Assembly: GCA_017460805.1 (NCBI GenBank)
Contig: JAFUAF010000057.1
Span: 1 to 64,000, forward strand
Reading direction: 5' to 3'
DNA from: Bacillota bacterium
GTDB taxonomy: Bacteria; Bacillota; Clostridia; Lachnospirales; CAG-274
DNA: 64,000 bases
The translations under genes were made by a program, and so were the position numbers. This document shows, piece by piece, positions 1-6,861 of this stretch. The notes under the pieces were generated by a model. The model saw nothing but the letters and a program-made list of their open reading frames with translations, was not told where the DNA came from and did not search any database. Every line of letters starts with the position of its first letter. Position 1 is the stretch's first letter.

Positions 1-146
1 CGTCCTTGCCTGCCCTTTTAGGCTCACGCCCGGAGGGCTCCGCCCGGGAGGGGTAGGGGGACCGCTTGCGGTGGAAGGGTTTGCGGACTTCGTGTAGAAG
101 TCCGCTGTCCTTGTCACCAACTCCCCGTCAAATTCCAATTTGACAA
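1..146. repeat. GC-rich intergenic element built of palindromes
   Basis: This stretch is visibly much richer in G and C than the AT-rich spacers elsewhere in the window and has no plausible reading frame. It is a chain of inverted repeats: CCCGG/CCGGG at 29-33 and 44-48, ACCGC/GCGGT at 61-65 and 68-72, a perfect 9-bp stem GCGGACTTC/GAAGTCCGC at 83-91 and 97-105, and GTCAAATT/AATTTGAC at 127-134 and 137-144. Such modular palindromic spacers are often dispersed repeats in gut Clostridia genomes, but no second copy was noticed in this window. The element may continue beyond the left edge. Confidence 0.5.
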
Positions 147-161
147 TAGAAACGTTCTAAT

Positions 162-193
162 AAAAAAGGTGTTACAATATCTGCAACACCTTT
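162..193 (-). terminator. Rho-independent terminator of rplU-prp-rpmA
   Basis: A 9-bp stem (AAAGGTGTT at 166-174 with its complement at 185-193) is followed on the minus strand by a run of T residues (162-167). It lies 14 bp past the rpmA stop. Confidence 0.85.
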
Positions 194-206
194 AGTTTTG
201 TATATT

Positions 207-491
207 TTACTCTGCAACAGGGTAAACAGAAACCTGCTTTTTGCTTCTGCCTAATCTCTCGTACTTAACTCTGCCGTCTACAAGTGCAAATAAGGTATCG
301 TTGCCGCCCTTACCTACGTTTGTACCGGGATGTATTTTAGTACCTCTCTGTGTGTAAAGGATGTTGCCTGCCTTAACAACCTGTCCGTCAGCACGCTTAG
401 CGCCTAATCTCTTGGACTCGGAGTCACGGCCGTTCTTTGTGGAACCAACACCTTTCTTATGAGCAAAAAACTGAAGGTTTAATTTTAACAT
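207..491 (-). CDS. rpmA: 50S ribosomal protein L27, with cleavable N-terminus
   Basis: The 94-residue protein is bacterial L27, a component of the large ribosomal subunit whose N-terminal tail reaches toward the peptidyl transferase centre. The signature [15 protein letters not shown] and the later QRGTKIHPG block identify the family. Before AHKKG there is a nine-residue extension MLKLNLQFF. In Firmicutes this extension is removed by the cysteine protease Prp, cutting between FF and AH, before L27 can work; the protease gene lies directly upstream (one base apart). Last gene of the rplU-prp-rpmA operon, followed by a terminator. Confidence 0.97.
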   Translation of the reverse strand: MLKLNLQFFAHKKGVGSTKNGRDSESKRLGAKRADGQVVKAGNILYTQRGTKIHPGTNVGKGGNDTLFALVDGRVKYERLGRSKKQVSVYPVAE

Positions 492-492
492 T

Positions 493-804
493 TTACAGCA
501 CCTCCTCGGAAACTTTTAAATCATTGTTATATTCTTCTTCTATGGAACGCAGCCCAAGTTCAAGGGAGCGAAGAAGAAGCTGTACCTTATCGTTTTGGTA
601 GTCGATAACGGTGAAATATATCTCGCCGCTTTCGTCTATCTCTGCCAAAGGCTCTATGCCAAGCAGGGCTTCAAGGCTGTTTATCGTGTTTATGGTCAAC
701 ACGCTCACACCGCTGCAAACGATAGGGTCGCCGTGGTCTTTTATGTCAAAACCGTATATAAGACCGTCTTTTTTTAGTATTTTAGCTTTTATATGCTTAG
801 CCAT
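493..804 (-). CDS. prp: Ribosomal-processing cysteine protease Prp (YsxB family)
   Basis: This 103-residue protein sits between L21 and L27, the invariable place of Prp, which trims the L27 N-terminus. The family's catalytic Cys lies in [10 protein letters not shown] (Cys30, in the expected DIVCAAVS-like block) and the catalytic His is most likely His24 in IKDHGD. In the characterised Staphylococcus enzyme (His22, Cys34) the pair is 12 residues apart; here only six separate them, so the intervening loop is shortened. The start codon overlaps the end of rplU by 8 bp, suggesting translational coupling. Identity is secure from context; activity with the short loop is not proven. Confidence 0.88.
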   Translation of the reverse strand: MAKHIKAKILKKDGLIYGFDIKDHGDPIVCSGVSVLTINTINSLEALLGIEPLAEIDESGEIYFTVIDYQNDKVQLLLRSLELGLRSIEEEYNNDLKVSEEVL

Positions 805-1108
805 TGATAGATTCTATCTTGAGCTTTGTAAAAGGCTGTCTGTGACCGTTTTTCTTGTGGAAACCTTTTTTGGGCTTGTACTTGTAAACGATAACTTTCT
901 TAGCCTTGCCGTCGCCGATAACGCTTGCCTTAACGCTTGCACCCTTAACTGTGGGAGCGCCTACGTTTACCTTATCGCCTTCGCCTACAGCAAGAACATT
1001 CTCAAATGTATACTCACTGCCTGCCTCAACAGCTAACTTCTCTACAGTGATAACGTCACCCTCAGCAACCTTATACTGCTTACCGCCTGTTTCAATAATT
1101 GCGTACAT
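797..1108 (-). CDS. rplU: 50S ribosomal protein L21
   Basis: L21 binds 23S rRNA in the large subunit. The 103-residue product begins [18 protein letters not shown] and carries the C-terminal signature [19 protein letters not shown], both diagnostic. An upstream in-frame Met would add 31 residues, but that part is the leader RNA; the ATG at 1108 has an AGGAGGTG ribosome site a few bases before it and gives the standard L21 length. First gene of the rplU-prp-rpmA operon, probably autoregulated through the leader structure just upstream. Confidence 0.97.
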   Translation of the reverse strand: MYAIIETGGKQYKVAEGDVITVEKLAVEAGSEYTFENVLAVGEGDKVNVGAPTVKGASVKASVIGDGKAKKVIVYKYKPKKGFHKKNGHRQPFTKLKIESING

Positions 1109-1134
1109 CCATGTACACCTCCTTAAATAAGAAC

Positions 1135-1193
1135 TCGCCGTGAAAGGTGCATTTCCTTTGAAATGACTTGTCTGACCTTTCGTCGTGCGGCTA
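1135..1193 (-). promoter_or_regulatory. Ribosomal protein L21 leader RNA (probable)
   Basis: Between the promoter and rplU, the minus-strand transcript folds into nested helices: GCCG/CGGC (outer), GAAAGGT/ACCTTTC (middle) and CATTTC/GAAATG (inner hairpin). Position and layout fit the L21 leader described in Firmicutes, thought to bind L21 and reduce expression of its own operon. The assignment rests on position and pairing, not on a covariance-model search. Confidence 0.72.
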
Positions 1194-1206
1194 ACAAACA
1201 ATAGTT

Positions 1207-1235
1207 ATTTTACCATATACCGCTGCACTTGTCAA
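1207..1235 (-). promoter_or_regulatory. Sigma-A type promoter of rplU operon
   Basis: Minus strand: -35 TTGACA (1235-1230), 17-bp spacer, -10 TAAAAT (1212-1207). The start would lie just upstream of the L21 leader. Confidence 0.85.
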
Positions 1236-1349
1236 TCATTTTTCAAATAAAATTTAAAAATTTTCTATATAATAGTAAGAACTTTTTATGTCTTGATTTA
1301 TGTGCGGTTATTCTGTATAATTATAGCATACAAAAAAGGACGGTGCAAG

Positions 1350-2009
1350 ATGAAGATAACTTATATAGAACACAGCGGTTTCATGGTTGAAATGCAGGAC
1401 AGGGCATTTTTATTCGACTATTGGAAAGGCGCTTTGCCAAGAACCGACAAGCCGCTTTACATATTTTCAAGTCATGCGCACAGAGACCATTTCAATAAAA
1501 AGATATTGTCTTTCCCATGCGAAAAAACAATACTGTCAAGTGACATTGATGTAAAAGAAAACGAAAAAACAATAAAGATCGGCGCTAACAAAAGCCTTGA
1601 TATTGACGGCATGACAGTCAAAACACTTAAATCGACGGATGAAGGCGTGGCTTTTATTATTGAATACAAGGGCAAAGTGATTTATCATGCGGGAGACCTG
1701 AACGACTGGTACTGGGAGGGCGAGGACGAGGATTGGAACAGAAAAATGACCGCGGCCTACCAAAGTATCATAAAAAAGGGTTTTGCGGACATCAAAAAGG
1801 TCGATATTGCCTTTTTGCCCGTCGATCCGAGACAGGAGGGGCATTGCGGCAGCGGTGCGGACTTTTTTCTGGACAATGTAAAAGCGGATAATGTCTTTCC
1901 CATGCACTTTTGGGGCAATTACAAGCGGATAGAGGAATACAGGCAGACCCGCAGAGAAAAAATCTATAAAATAACATCTGCACCGCAGGTGTTTGAAACG
2001 GAGGAATAA
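1350..2009 (+). CDS. MBL-fold metallo-hydrolase
   Basis: A 219-residue protein of the metallo-beta-lactamase superfamily. It has the metal-binding HAHRDH motif (in SSHAHRDHFN), the later HAGDLNDW segment (His and Asp ligands) and a C-terminal PMHFWGNY histidine. This compact form, in the UlaG/beta-lactamase_2 group, hydrolyses phosphodiester, lactone or similar bonds, and the substrate cannot be told from sequence. The start at 1350 has an AAGGA site; a longer in-frame reading from 1293 begins in non-coding sequence. No signal peptide, so probably cytoplasmic. It is followed 2 bp later by a VOC-family gene, so the two are likely co-transcribed. Confidence 0.85.
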   Translation: MKITYIEHSGFMVEMQDRAFLFDYWKGALPRTDKPLYIFSSHAHRDHFNKKILSFPCEKTILSSDIDVKENEKTIKIGANKSLDIDGMTVKTLKSTDEGVAFIIEYKGKVIYHAGDLNDWYWEGEDEDWNRKMTAAYQSIIKKGFADIKKVDIAFLPVDPRQEGHCGSGADFFLDNVKADNVFPMHFWGNYKRIEEYRQTRREKIYKITSAPQVFETEE

Positions 2010-2011
2010 AA

Positions 2012-2383
2012 ATGAAATTTGCAATGGTACACGAAAATTATAATGTTTACGATTTGAAAAAGAGTATGGATTTTTATGAAGAAGCTTTGGGACTTAAAGA
2101 AAAACGCCGTAAAACAGCGACTGACGGGTCTTATATAATTGTTTTTATGGGTAATGATAATTCGCCTTTTGAACTGGAGCTGACATGGCTTCGGGATATG
2201 GAAAGACCGTACAACTTAGGTGACTGCGAATTTCATCTTGCATTTCGTGTGGATGATTTTGATGCGGCGTACAAAAAGCATAAGGAAATGGGCTGTATCT
2301 GCTTTGAAAACCCGAAAATGGGCATTTATTTTATAGAAGACCCCGATGGCTATTGGCTTGAGATAGTGCCTACAAGAGAATAA
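2012..2383 (+). CDS. VOC-family protein, lactoylglutathione lyase-like
   Basis: The 123-residue protein has the paired beta-alpha-beta-beta-beta fold pattern of the vicinal oxygen chelate family. Candidate metal ligands sit where glyoxalase I has them: His7 (in FAMVHENYNV), Glu in PFELELTW, His in CEFHLAF and Glu in YWLEIVP near the C-terminus. The block SMDFYEEALGL is typical of GloA-like proteins. Clostridia often lack glutathione, so the true substrate may be another thiol adduct or unrelated. It follows the MBL-fold gene by 2 bp; glyoxalase II is also an MBL-fold enzyme, which makes a detoxification pair tempting but unproven. Confidence 0.82.
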   Translation: MKFAMVHENYNVYDLKKSMDFYEEALGLKEKRRKTATDGSYIIVFMGNDNSPFELELTWLRDMERPYNLGDCEFHLAFRVDDFDAAYKKHKEMGCICFENPKMGIYFIEDPDGYWLEIVPTRE

Positions 2384-2388
2384 AAAAG

Positions 2389-2414
2389 GCGGCTTGCGCA
2401 AAAATGCAGGCCGC
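2389..2414. terminator. Bidirectional terminator between convergent genes
   Basis: A 9-bp stem (GCGGCTTGC at 2389-2397 with GCAGGCCGC at 2406-2414, one G-T pair) has A residues on its left and TTATTTTT on its right, so it can stop transcription from both the VOC gene and the convergent prepilin peptidase gene. Confidence 0.8.
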
Positions 2415-2420
2415 TTATTT

Positions 2421-3209
2421 TTACATTACCGGGAAAAATTTTGATATGTACCAGTTTATAATATCATTGCCCCAAAGTACAACAACAAGCATGCTAAGAG
2501 CTATAAAGGGGACGAAGGGGATTCTTGTCTTGCCGCCGTCTTTGGCTTTGCCTGCCGCAAGCAGAATAACACTTGCTATAGCACCGAATATTGAGGCGAG
2601 CATAATGGAGAGCAGGGCGAGTTTCCAACCTATGAGCAGACCCGCCGCAGCGTAAAGTTTTACATCGCCGCCGCCCATACCACCGAAAAGAAGCAGTATA
2701 AAAAGCGGAACACTTACGGCAAAAAATCCGATAACGTGTGTCGGCCAGTGCTGATAGTCGATAGCGGTGGTAATAAGACCGAGTACGAATATAAACAGAT
2801 TTATTTTATCGGGTACTATCTGGTGCATGATGTCTATGCCCGAAAGTACAAGCATAGTTGAAAGAAAAATACACACAATAAAGGTGAATATCGTCTGCGT
2901 GATGCTGTCGCCTACGCCAAGCACAAGGAATGTCAGCAGGTAGATAACACCGTTTAAAAATTCCACAAGCGGATACTGCCATGAAATTTTAGCCTTGCAG
3001 TAACGGCATTTGCCGCCTAAAAACAGATAGCTGAACAGCGGGAACAGGTCGTACCATGCGAGTTTATGCCCGCAGCTCATACAATGTGACGGGGTCGTTA
3101 CTATAGTTTCATTAAGCGGTATGCGCAGTATGCATACATTTAAAAAACTTCCTATAATAACACCGTACAGGAAAAAAAGCACCCCATAAAAAATATTCAG
3201 ATATAACAT
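2421..3209 (-). CDS. Type IV prepilin peptidase (PilD/ComC family)
   Basis: A 262-residue integral membrane aspartyl protease that removes the leader of type IV prepilins or pseudopilins and methylates the new N-terminus. The methylase-like N-terminal domain has GSFLNVCILRIP followed by two CxxC pairs (CMSCG and CRYCK), the zinc site of the classic bifunctional form. The catalytic aspartates are expected in DIMHQIVPDKIN and in GGMGGGDVKLYAAAG, which contains the family's GxGD core. About eight hydrophobic segments. No pilin or assembly gene is nearby; a competence pilus encoded elsewhere is a likely client, since dprA is in the window. Confidence 0.92.
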   Translation of the reverse strand: MLYLNIFYGVLFFLYGVIIGSFLNVCILRIPLNETIVTTPSHCMSCGHKLAWYDLFPLFSYLFLGGKCRYCKAKISWQYPLVEFLNGVIYLLTFLVLGVGDSITQTIFTFIVCIFLSTMLVLSGIDIMHQIVPDKINLFIFVLGLITTAIDYQHWPTHVIGFFAVSVPLFILLLFGGMGGGDVKLYAAAGLLIGWKLALLSIMLASIFGAIASVILLAAGKAKDGGKTRIPFVPFIALSMLVVVLWGNDIINWYISKFFPVM

Positions 3210-3262
3210 AGAAAAGCCCCCTGAGTGCGTCAGCCGATATGCTGAGCGCTTTTATTGGTTTA

Positions 3263-3291
3263 ATTATACCAAATATGGCGCAATAAGTCAA
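3263..3291 (-). promoter_or_regulatory. Sigma-A type promoter of prepilin peptidase gene
   Basis: Minus strand: -35 TTGACT (3291-3286), 17-bp spacer, perfect -10 TATAAT (3268-3263). The roughly 50-base leader contains a hairpin made of TCAGC/GCTGA arms (about 3225-3245) just before the ribosome binding site. Confidence 0.8.
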
Positions 3292-3582
3292 TATATTACA
3301 TATTTTGAGTTTTTTTCGGATGTCGGCCGCAGTTGTGCGCCGAAAAATATACACAGCCGCAGCAATCACGTTGGAGAACAAGTGCGGTACGCGGGCGGAA
3401 GTGAGGGCAGGGGAGAGCAAGTTTCATAACATCAGTCCTTTTTTTATTTATTATAATAAAAAAGCGGACAGGTTATGCGTGAAAAATATAAGTACACCGA
3501 TAGGATCGTTTTTTTGTTGTGGGATGCTTAGTTTAGATGTGACAGATCCTGTTTGTGACAAGTAAGGCTTGTAAAAAGGAAA
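3292..3582. other. Intergenic region, nothing recognised
   Basis: About 290 bases between the prepilin peptidase promoter and the lipoprotein terminator. The right half is AT-rich and the left half is mixed, with a G-rich patch at about 3380-3420. Short open frames here have no ribosome site or family resemblance. No riboswitch, tRNA or repeat was recognised. Confidence 0.4.
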
Positions 3583-3608
3583 AAAGGATGTCTTTTCGGA
3601 CATCCTTT
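3583..3608 (-). terminator. Terminator of the lipoprotein gene
   Basis: A perfect 10-bp stem (AAAGGATGTC at 3583-3592 and GACATCCTTT at 3599-3608) with a six-base loop and further T residues on the minus strand. Confidence 0.85.
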
Positions 3609-3632
3609 CTCTATAGTTGAATTGATTTTTAA

Positions 3633-3980
3633 TTAAGCCTGTGTTGTAGCCTCAACAGCCTCAGCAGCTTCGCTTACAGCCTCAGAAGCAGCTTCAGAAG
3701 CGCCTTCAACAGCCTCAGCACCTTCGCTTACAGCTTCGCTTGCATCTTCAGCAGCTTCGCTTACAGCCTCGGAAGCATCTTCAACAGCCTCAGCACCTTC
3801 GCTTACAGCTTCGCTTGCTTCTTCAACAGCCTCAGCACCTTCGCTTACAGCTTCGCTTGCTTCTTCAGCAGCTTCGCTTACAGCCTCAGGAGCAGTAGTT
3901 GTTGTTTCCTCTGTAGAACCGCAGCCAACAAATGCAGCTAAAGAACATACAGCAGCGCCTAATACTAAAAATTTCTTCAT
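3633..3980 (-). CDS. Low-complexity Ala/Glu/Ser/Val lipoprotein
   Basis: A 115-residue protein beginning with a lipoprotein signal peptide: MKK, a hydrophobic stretch, then the lipobox-like AFVGC, so Cys20 would be lipidated and the protein anchored outside the membrane. After a short TTTT linker the rest is almost wholly A, E, S, V with some G and D, arranged in seven-residue steps such as SEAVSEG and AEAVEEA. The coding DNA shows direct repeats with a period of about 42 bp. The chain is acidic and probably a long helix or disordered spacer. No enzymatic domain is visible. Single-gene unit with its own terminator; a -10 TATAAT lies at 4063-4058. Function unknown. Confidence 0.85.
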   Translation of the reverse strand: MKKFLVLGAAVCSLAAFVGCGSTEETTTTAPEAVSEAAEEASEAVSEGAEAVEEASEAVSEGAEAVEDASEAVSEAAEDASEAVSEGAEAVEGASEAASEAVSEAAEAVEATTQA

Positions 3981-4224
3981 GATAGAGATCCCCCTTAAAA
4001 GTTATCTTTTTTTTATTTTTTTGTTATGTAGTAAGTTTCTTTTGCTTACGAGATAAGATTATATAACCCATTTATGAATAAAATATGAACGAAATGTAAA
4101 TAATTTATGTATTCAGGGGTATATACGCTTATTTCATTATTACGCTTAAAAAAATATAAGTAAATACGATTTTATTAGTAAATTTTAACAAAAAATCTTA
4201 TACGGTTTTAATGCAAAATAAAAA

Positions 4225-4252
4225 ACTGCCGTCCGCATGAAGCAGAGGCAGT
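4225..4252 (-). terminator. Terminator of the XRE regulator gene
   Basis: Stem ACTGCC (4225-4230) with GGCAGT (4247-4252), followed on the minus strand by a run of T residues. Confidence 0.75.
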
Positions 4253-4259
4253 ATTTTTA

Positions 4260-4475
4260 TTAAAGGTCTTTAAAGAAAATAGCTTTAATGTCATCGTAGT
4301 TTAACTGAAGACACTTTGCAATGGCTGTTACCTCTTTTATGGTAAGCGTAGAGCCGTTTGATTTGATCTTGCGGTATAAGGTACTTTTGTCAATACCTAT
4401 CTCCTTTGCTACATCGTTTACGTTTTTGCTTTTTTCAACGATGCGTCCTTTAAGTTTTTGAATATCGACTGCCAT
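4260..4475 (-). CDS. Small Cro/CI-type helix-turn-helix regulator
   Basis: A 71-residue protein that is essentially one HTH domain. The segment VNDVAKEIGIDKSTLYRKIK has the expected pattern of helix 2, turn and recognition helix, and the C-terminal part (LTIKEVTAIAKCLQLNYDDI) matches the packing helices of XRE-family DNA-binding proteins. There is no extra ligand or protease domain, so it probably acts as a small dimeric repressor. It is a single-gene unit with its own promoter and terminator; the divergent partner is the glnS operon about 430 bp away. Target unknown; the neighbouring lipoprotein gene or itself are simple candidates. Confidence 0.85.
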   Translation of the reverse strand: MAVDIQKLKGRIVEKSKNVNDVAKEIGIDKSTLYRKIKSNGSTLTIKEVTAIAKCLQLNYDDIKAIFFKDL

Positions 4476-4520
4476 ATTCTAACCTCCCTGATCAATTTTT
4501 TTACAGCATCAATTTACTAT

Positions 4521-4549
4521 ATTGTATATCAAAAATTGGAAATTGTCAA
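4521..4549 (-). promoter_or_regulatory. Sigma-A type promoter of XRE regulator
   Basis: Minus strand: -35 TTGACA (4549-4544), 17-bp spacer, -10 TACAAT (4526-4521). Confidence 0.8.
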
Positions 4550-4877
4550 TAAAAGTTGATGAAAAATATAATTTTTTTTTGTGTTTTGCGGTAATGAGAA
4601 AAGAATGACGTTTTTTAGTGTGGAATAGGCTTATAAAGCTGAAAAATGATATGATTTGAAAAATAAAACATATACATATTTATGTATAATTTTGTATTTG
4701 GCTGCTATAATTATTCATTAATCGTATGGAAAATATTGGAAATATTGATTATAAATTTTAAATAATGTGTAAAATTAGACATAAAAACATATAAAAAAAT
4801 CCTATGGCATAAAGAATAAAAATTCATATAAAGTTATTAAAACTTTATTAAATTGTGCCCGAATCGTTAATCTGTAC
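4550..4877. other. AT-rich intergenic region, nothing recognised
   Basis: About 330 very AT-rich bases between the divergent regulator and glnS promoters. Several TATAAT-like strings occur by composition, none with a well-spaced -35. No open frame, repeat or structured RNA was recognised. Confidence 0.4.
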
Positions 4878-4906
4878 TTGCATAAAATGACAATTTATAT
4901 TATAAT
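4878..4906 (+). promoter_or_regulatory. Promoter of the small Cys protein-glnS operon
   Basis: -35 TTGCAT (4878-4883), 17-bp spacer, perfect -10 TATAAT (4901-4906). A transcript from here starts near 4913, which rules out the in-frame ATG at 4878 as a start for the downstream small gene. Confidence 0.75.
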
Positions 4907-4949
4907 GATAATGTTTGTAAGTGTGCGCTGCACAATGGAGAATTATGAT

Positions 4950-5177
4950 ATGGATCTTTTAAATGTTCTGCGTGAAGCAGGGAAAAGCGAAAATTATAAA
5001 AAAACGTCCAATTTTTACTATGAGGATCATATTTGTGAAAAAAGCGGCAATACTATAAGGATACGTCTGGATTATATGCTCTCCAACGAGCTGACGGATG
5101 ATGTGCTGCGCTTTGGCGTGTGCGGGGAGTGCGACACCTGTTTTTATCACAATGATTTTCAGTCAAAAGGACTATGA
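4950..5177 (+). CDS. Small Cys-motif protein, unknown function
   Basis: A 75-residue protein that I do not recognise. It is soluble and has one isolated Cys (in HICEKSG) and a C-terminal CGECDTC cluster, that is CxxCxxC, which could bind zinc or an iron-sulfur cluster, or take part in thiol chemistry. The start at 4950 is chosen because a GGAG site lies 9 bases before it; ATG 4935 is possible but lacks a site, and ATG 4878 lies within the promoter. Its stop at 5175-5177 is 14 bases before the glnS start, with the glnS ribosome site in between, so the two are surely co-transcribed and perhaps translationally linked. Confidence 0.7.
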   Translation: MDLLNVLREAGKSENYKKTSNFYYEDHICEKSGNTIRIRLDYMLSNELTDDVLRFGVCGECDTCFYHNDFQSKGL

Positions 5178-5191
5178 TCAAGGAGTTTAAA

Positions 5192-6850
5192 ATGGAAAAC
5201 AACGAGTTAAGCGGCGTTAAAGCCACAGGCAGTTTTATCAACAACTATATCAATGAGGACTTGAAGGGTCATACACAGGATATTATGACACGTTTTCCGC
5301 CCGAGCCAAACGGCTATCTTCATATAGGCCATGCAAAGAGTATATGCCTTAATTTTGGCCTTGCAAAGGAATACGGCGGCAAGTGCAATCTGCGTTTTGA
5401 CGATACCAACCCCTCAAAAGAAGATACCGAATTTGTCAATTCTATAAAGGAAGATATTAAATGGCTCGGCTTTGACTGGGAGGACAGACTGTACTTTGCT
5501 TCAAGCTATTTTGACAAGATGTATGAATATGCCGTTCAGCTTATCAAAAAAGGCAAGGCTTTTGTCTGTGATATGAGTGCCGATGAAGTGCGTGAAGCGC
5601 GCGGCGACCTGAGAACACCGGGTAAGGAAAGTCCCTACCGCAACAGAAGTGTCGAGGAAAATCTCGATCTTTTTGAACGTATGAAAAACGGCGAGTTTGC
5701 AGACGGAGAAAAGACCCTGCGCGCAAAGATAGATATGGCATCGCCCAATATCAATATGCGTGATCCCGTTATTTATCGTATTGCACACATGACACACCAT
5801 GCAACGGGCGATAAATGGTGCATTTATCCTATGTACGATTTTGCACACCCGCTTGAAGATGCAATAGAGGGTATAACACATTCTATCTGTACAATGGAGT
5901 TTGAAGACCACCGTCCGCTTTATGACTGGGTCGTAAACGAGCTTGATTTTGAAGTGAAGCCGAGACAGATAGAATTTGCAAAGCTTAACCTTACAAACAC
6001 CATTATGGGCAAGCGTTTCTTAAGAAACCTTGTTGAAACAAATCAGGTGGACGGCTGGGACGACCCTCGTCTTATCACTTTGTCGGGCATACGCCGCCGC
6101 GGCTACACACCCGAGAGCATTCGTGCTTTCTGTGATATGATAGGCGTTTCAAAGGCAAATTCAATGGTCGATACCGCTCAGCTTGAATACTGCATACGCG
6201 AGGACTTAAAGCCCAAGGCAAAAGTAGTTATGGCTGTGCTTGATCCCGTTAAGCTTATAATCGACAATTATCCCGAGGACCAAAGCGAGATGCTTGAAAT
6301 AGAAAATCATCCCGAAAACGAGGCACTCGGCAAAAGGCAGGTATCTTTCTCACGCGAACTGTGGATAGAACGCAGCGATTTTGAGGAAATACCGCCTAAG
6401 AAATATTTCCGTCTTACACCCGGCATGGAGGTAAGATTAAAGGGCGCATATTTCGTTACCTGCACAGGCTGTGATAAGGACGAGAACGGCAATGTCATTG
6501 CTGTTCATGCGACCTACGACCCCGCAACAAAAAGCGGCCTTAACTTTACCGAACGTAAGGTAAAAGGTACTATCCATTGGGTAGATACTAAAACGGCTGT
6601 ACCTGCAGCAATAAATCTTTACGAAAGTCTTGTCCTTCCGAACGAGGAGGGCGAACTGGTGCTTAATCCCAATTCAATAAAGGTTTGCGATGCCTATGTT
6701 GAAGCGGAACTTGGAAAGGCTGAAAAGAACGACCGCTTCCAGTTTATAAGAAACGGATACTTTATCGCCGACAGCAAGCACCATACAAAGGAAAAACCTG
6801 TTTTTGACCGCATAGTTTCGCTTAAAAGCAGTTTTAAACCTAACAAGTAA
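5192..6850 (+). CDS. glnS: Glutaminyl-tRNA synthetase
   Basis: Class I synthetase that charges tRNA-Gln with glutamine. The block [19 protein letters not shown] (HIGH at residues 44-47) and [18 protein letters not shown] are diagnostic for GlnRS rather than GluRS. Both C-terminal beta-barrels are present and the length, 552 residues, matches the family. The KMSKS-type loop reads [10 protein letters not shown], where the Escherichia coli enzyme has MSK, so the Ser is replaced by Gly. The start at 5192 follows AAGGAG; an ATG 18 bases earlier has no site. The gene is followed by LCP genes after 11 bp. Many Clostridia make Gln-tRNA by amidation; a GlnRS gene shows this lineage uses direct charging. 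Confidence 0.95.
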   Translation: MENNELSGVKATGSFINNYINEDLKGHTQDIMTRFPPEPNGYLHIGHAKSICLNFGLAKEYGGKCNLRFDDTNPSKEDTEFVNSIKEDIKWLGFDWEDRLYFASSYFDKMYEYAVQLIKKGKAFVCDMSADEVREARGDLRTPGKESPYRNRSVEENLDLFERMKNGEFADGEKTLRAKIDMASPNINMRDPVIYRIAHMTHHATGDKWCIYPMYDFAHPLEDAIEGITHSICTMEFEDHRPLYDWVVNELDFEVKPRQIEFAKLNLTNTIMGKRFLRNLVETNQVDGWDDPRLITLSGIRRRGYTPESIRAFCDMIGVSKANSMVDTAQLEYCIREDLKPKAKVVMAVLDPVKLIIDNYPEDQSEMLEIENHPENEALGKRQVSFSRELWIERSDFEEIPPKKYFRLTPGMEVRLKGAYFVTCTGCDKDENGNVIAVHATYDPATKSGLNFTERKVKGTIHWVDTKTAVPAAINLYESLVLPNEEGELVLNPNSIKVCDAYVEAELGKAEKNDRFQFIRNGYFIADSKHHTKEKPVFDRIVSLKSSFKPNK

Positions 6851-6861
6851 GGAGATATCCT

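Noticed and set aside
797..1201. Extended rplU with 31 extra residues
   Set aside because: The extra segment is the L21 leader RNA and is absent from L21 proteins; the ATG at 1108 has AGGAGGTG.
3305..3565. Plus-strand frame of 86 codons between the prepilin peptidase and lipoprotein genes
   Set aside because: No ribosome site, overlap with another weak frame on the other strand, and no similarity to a known family; regarded as non-coding.
4878..4949. Longer version of the small Cys protein starting at 4878 or 4935
   Set aside because: The 4878 ATG is inside the -35/-10 promoter and 4935 has no ribosome site; 4950 has GGAG at the right distance.
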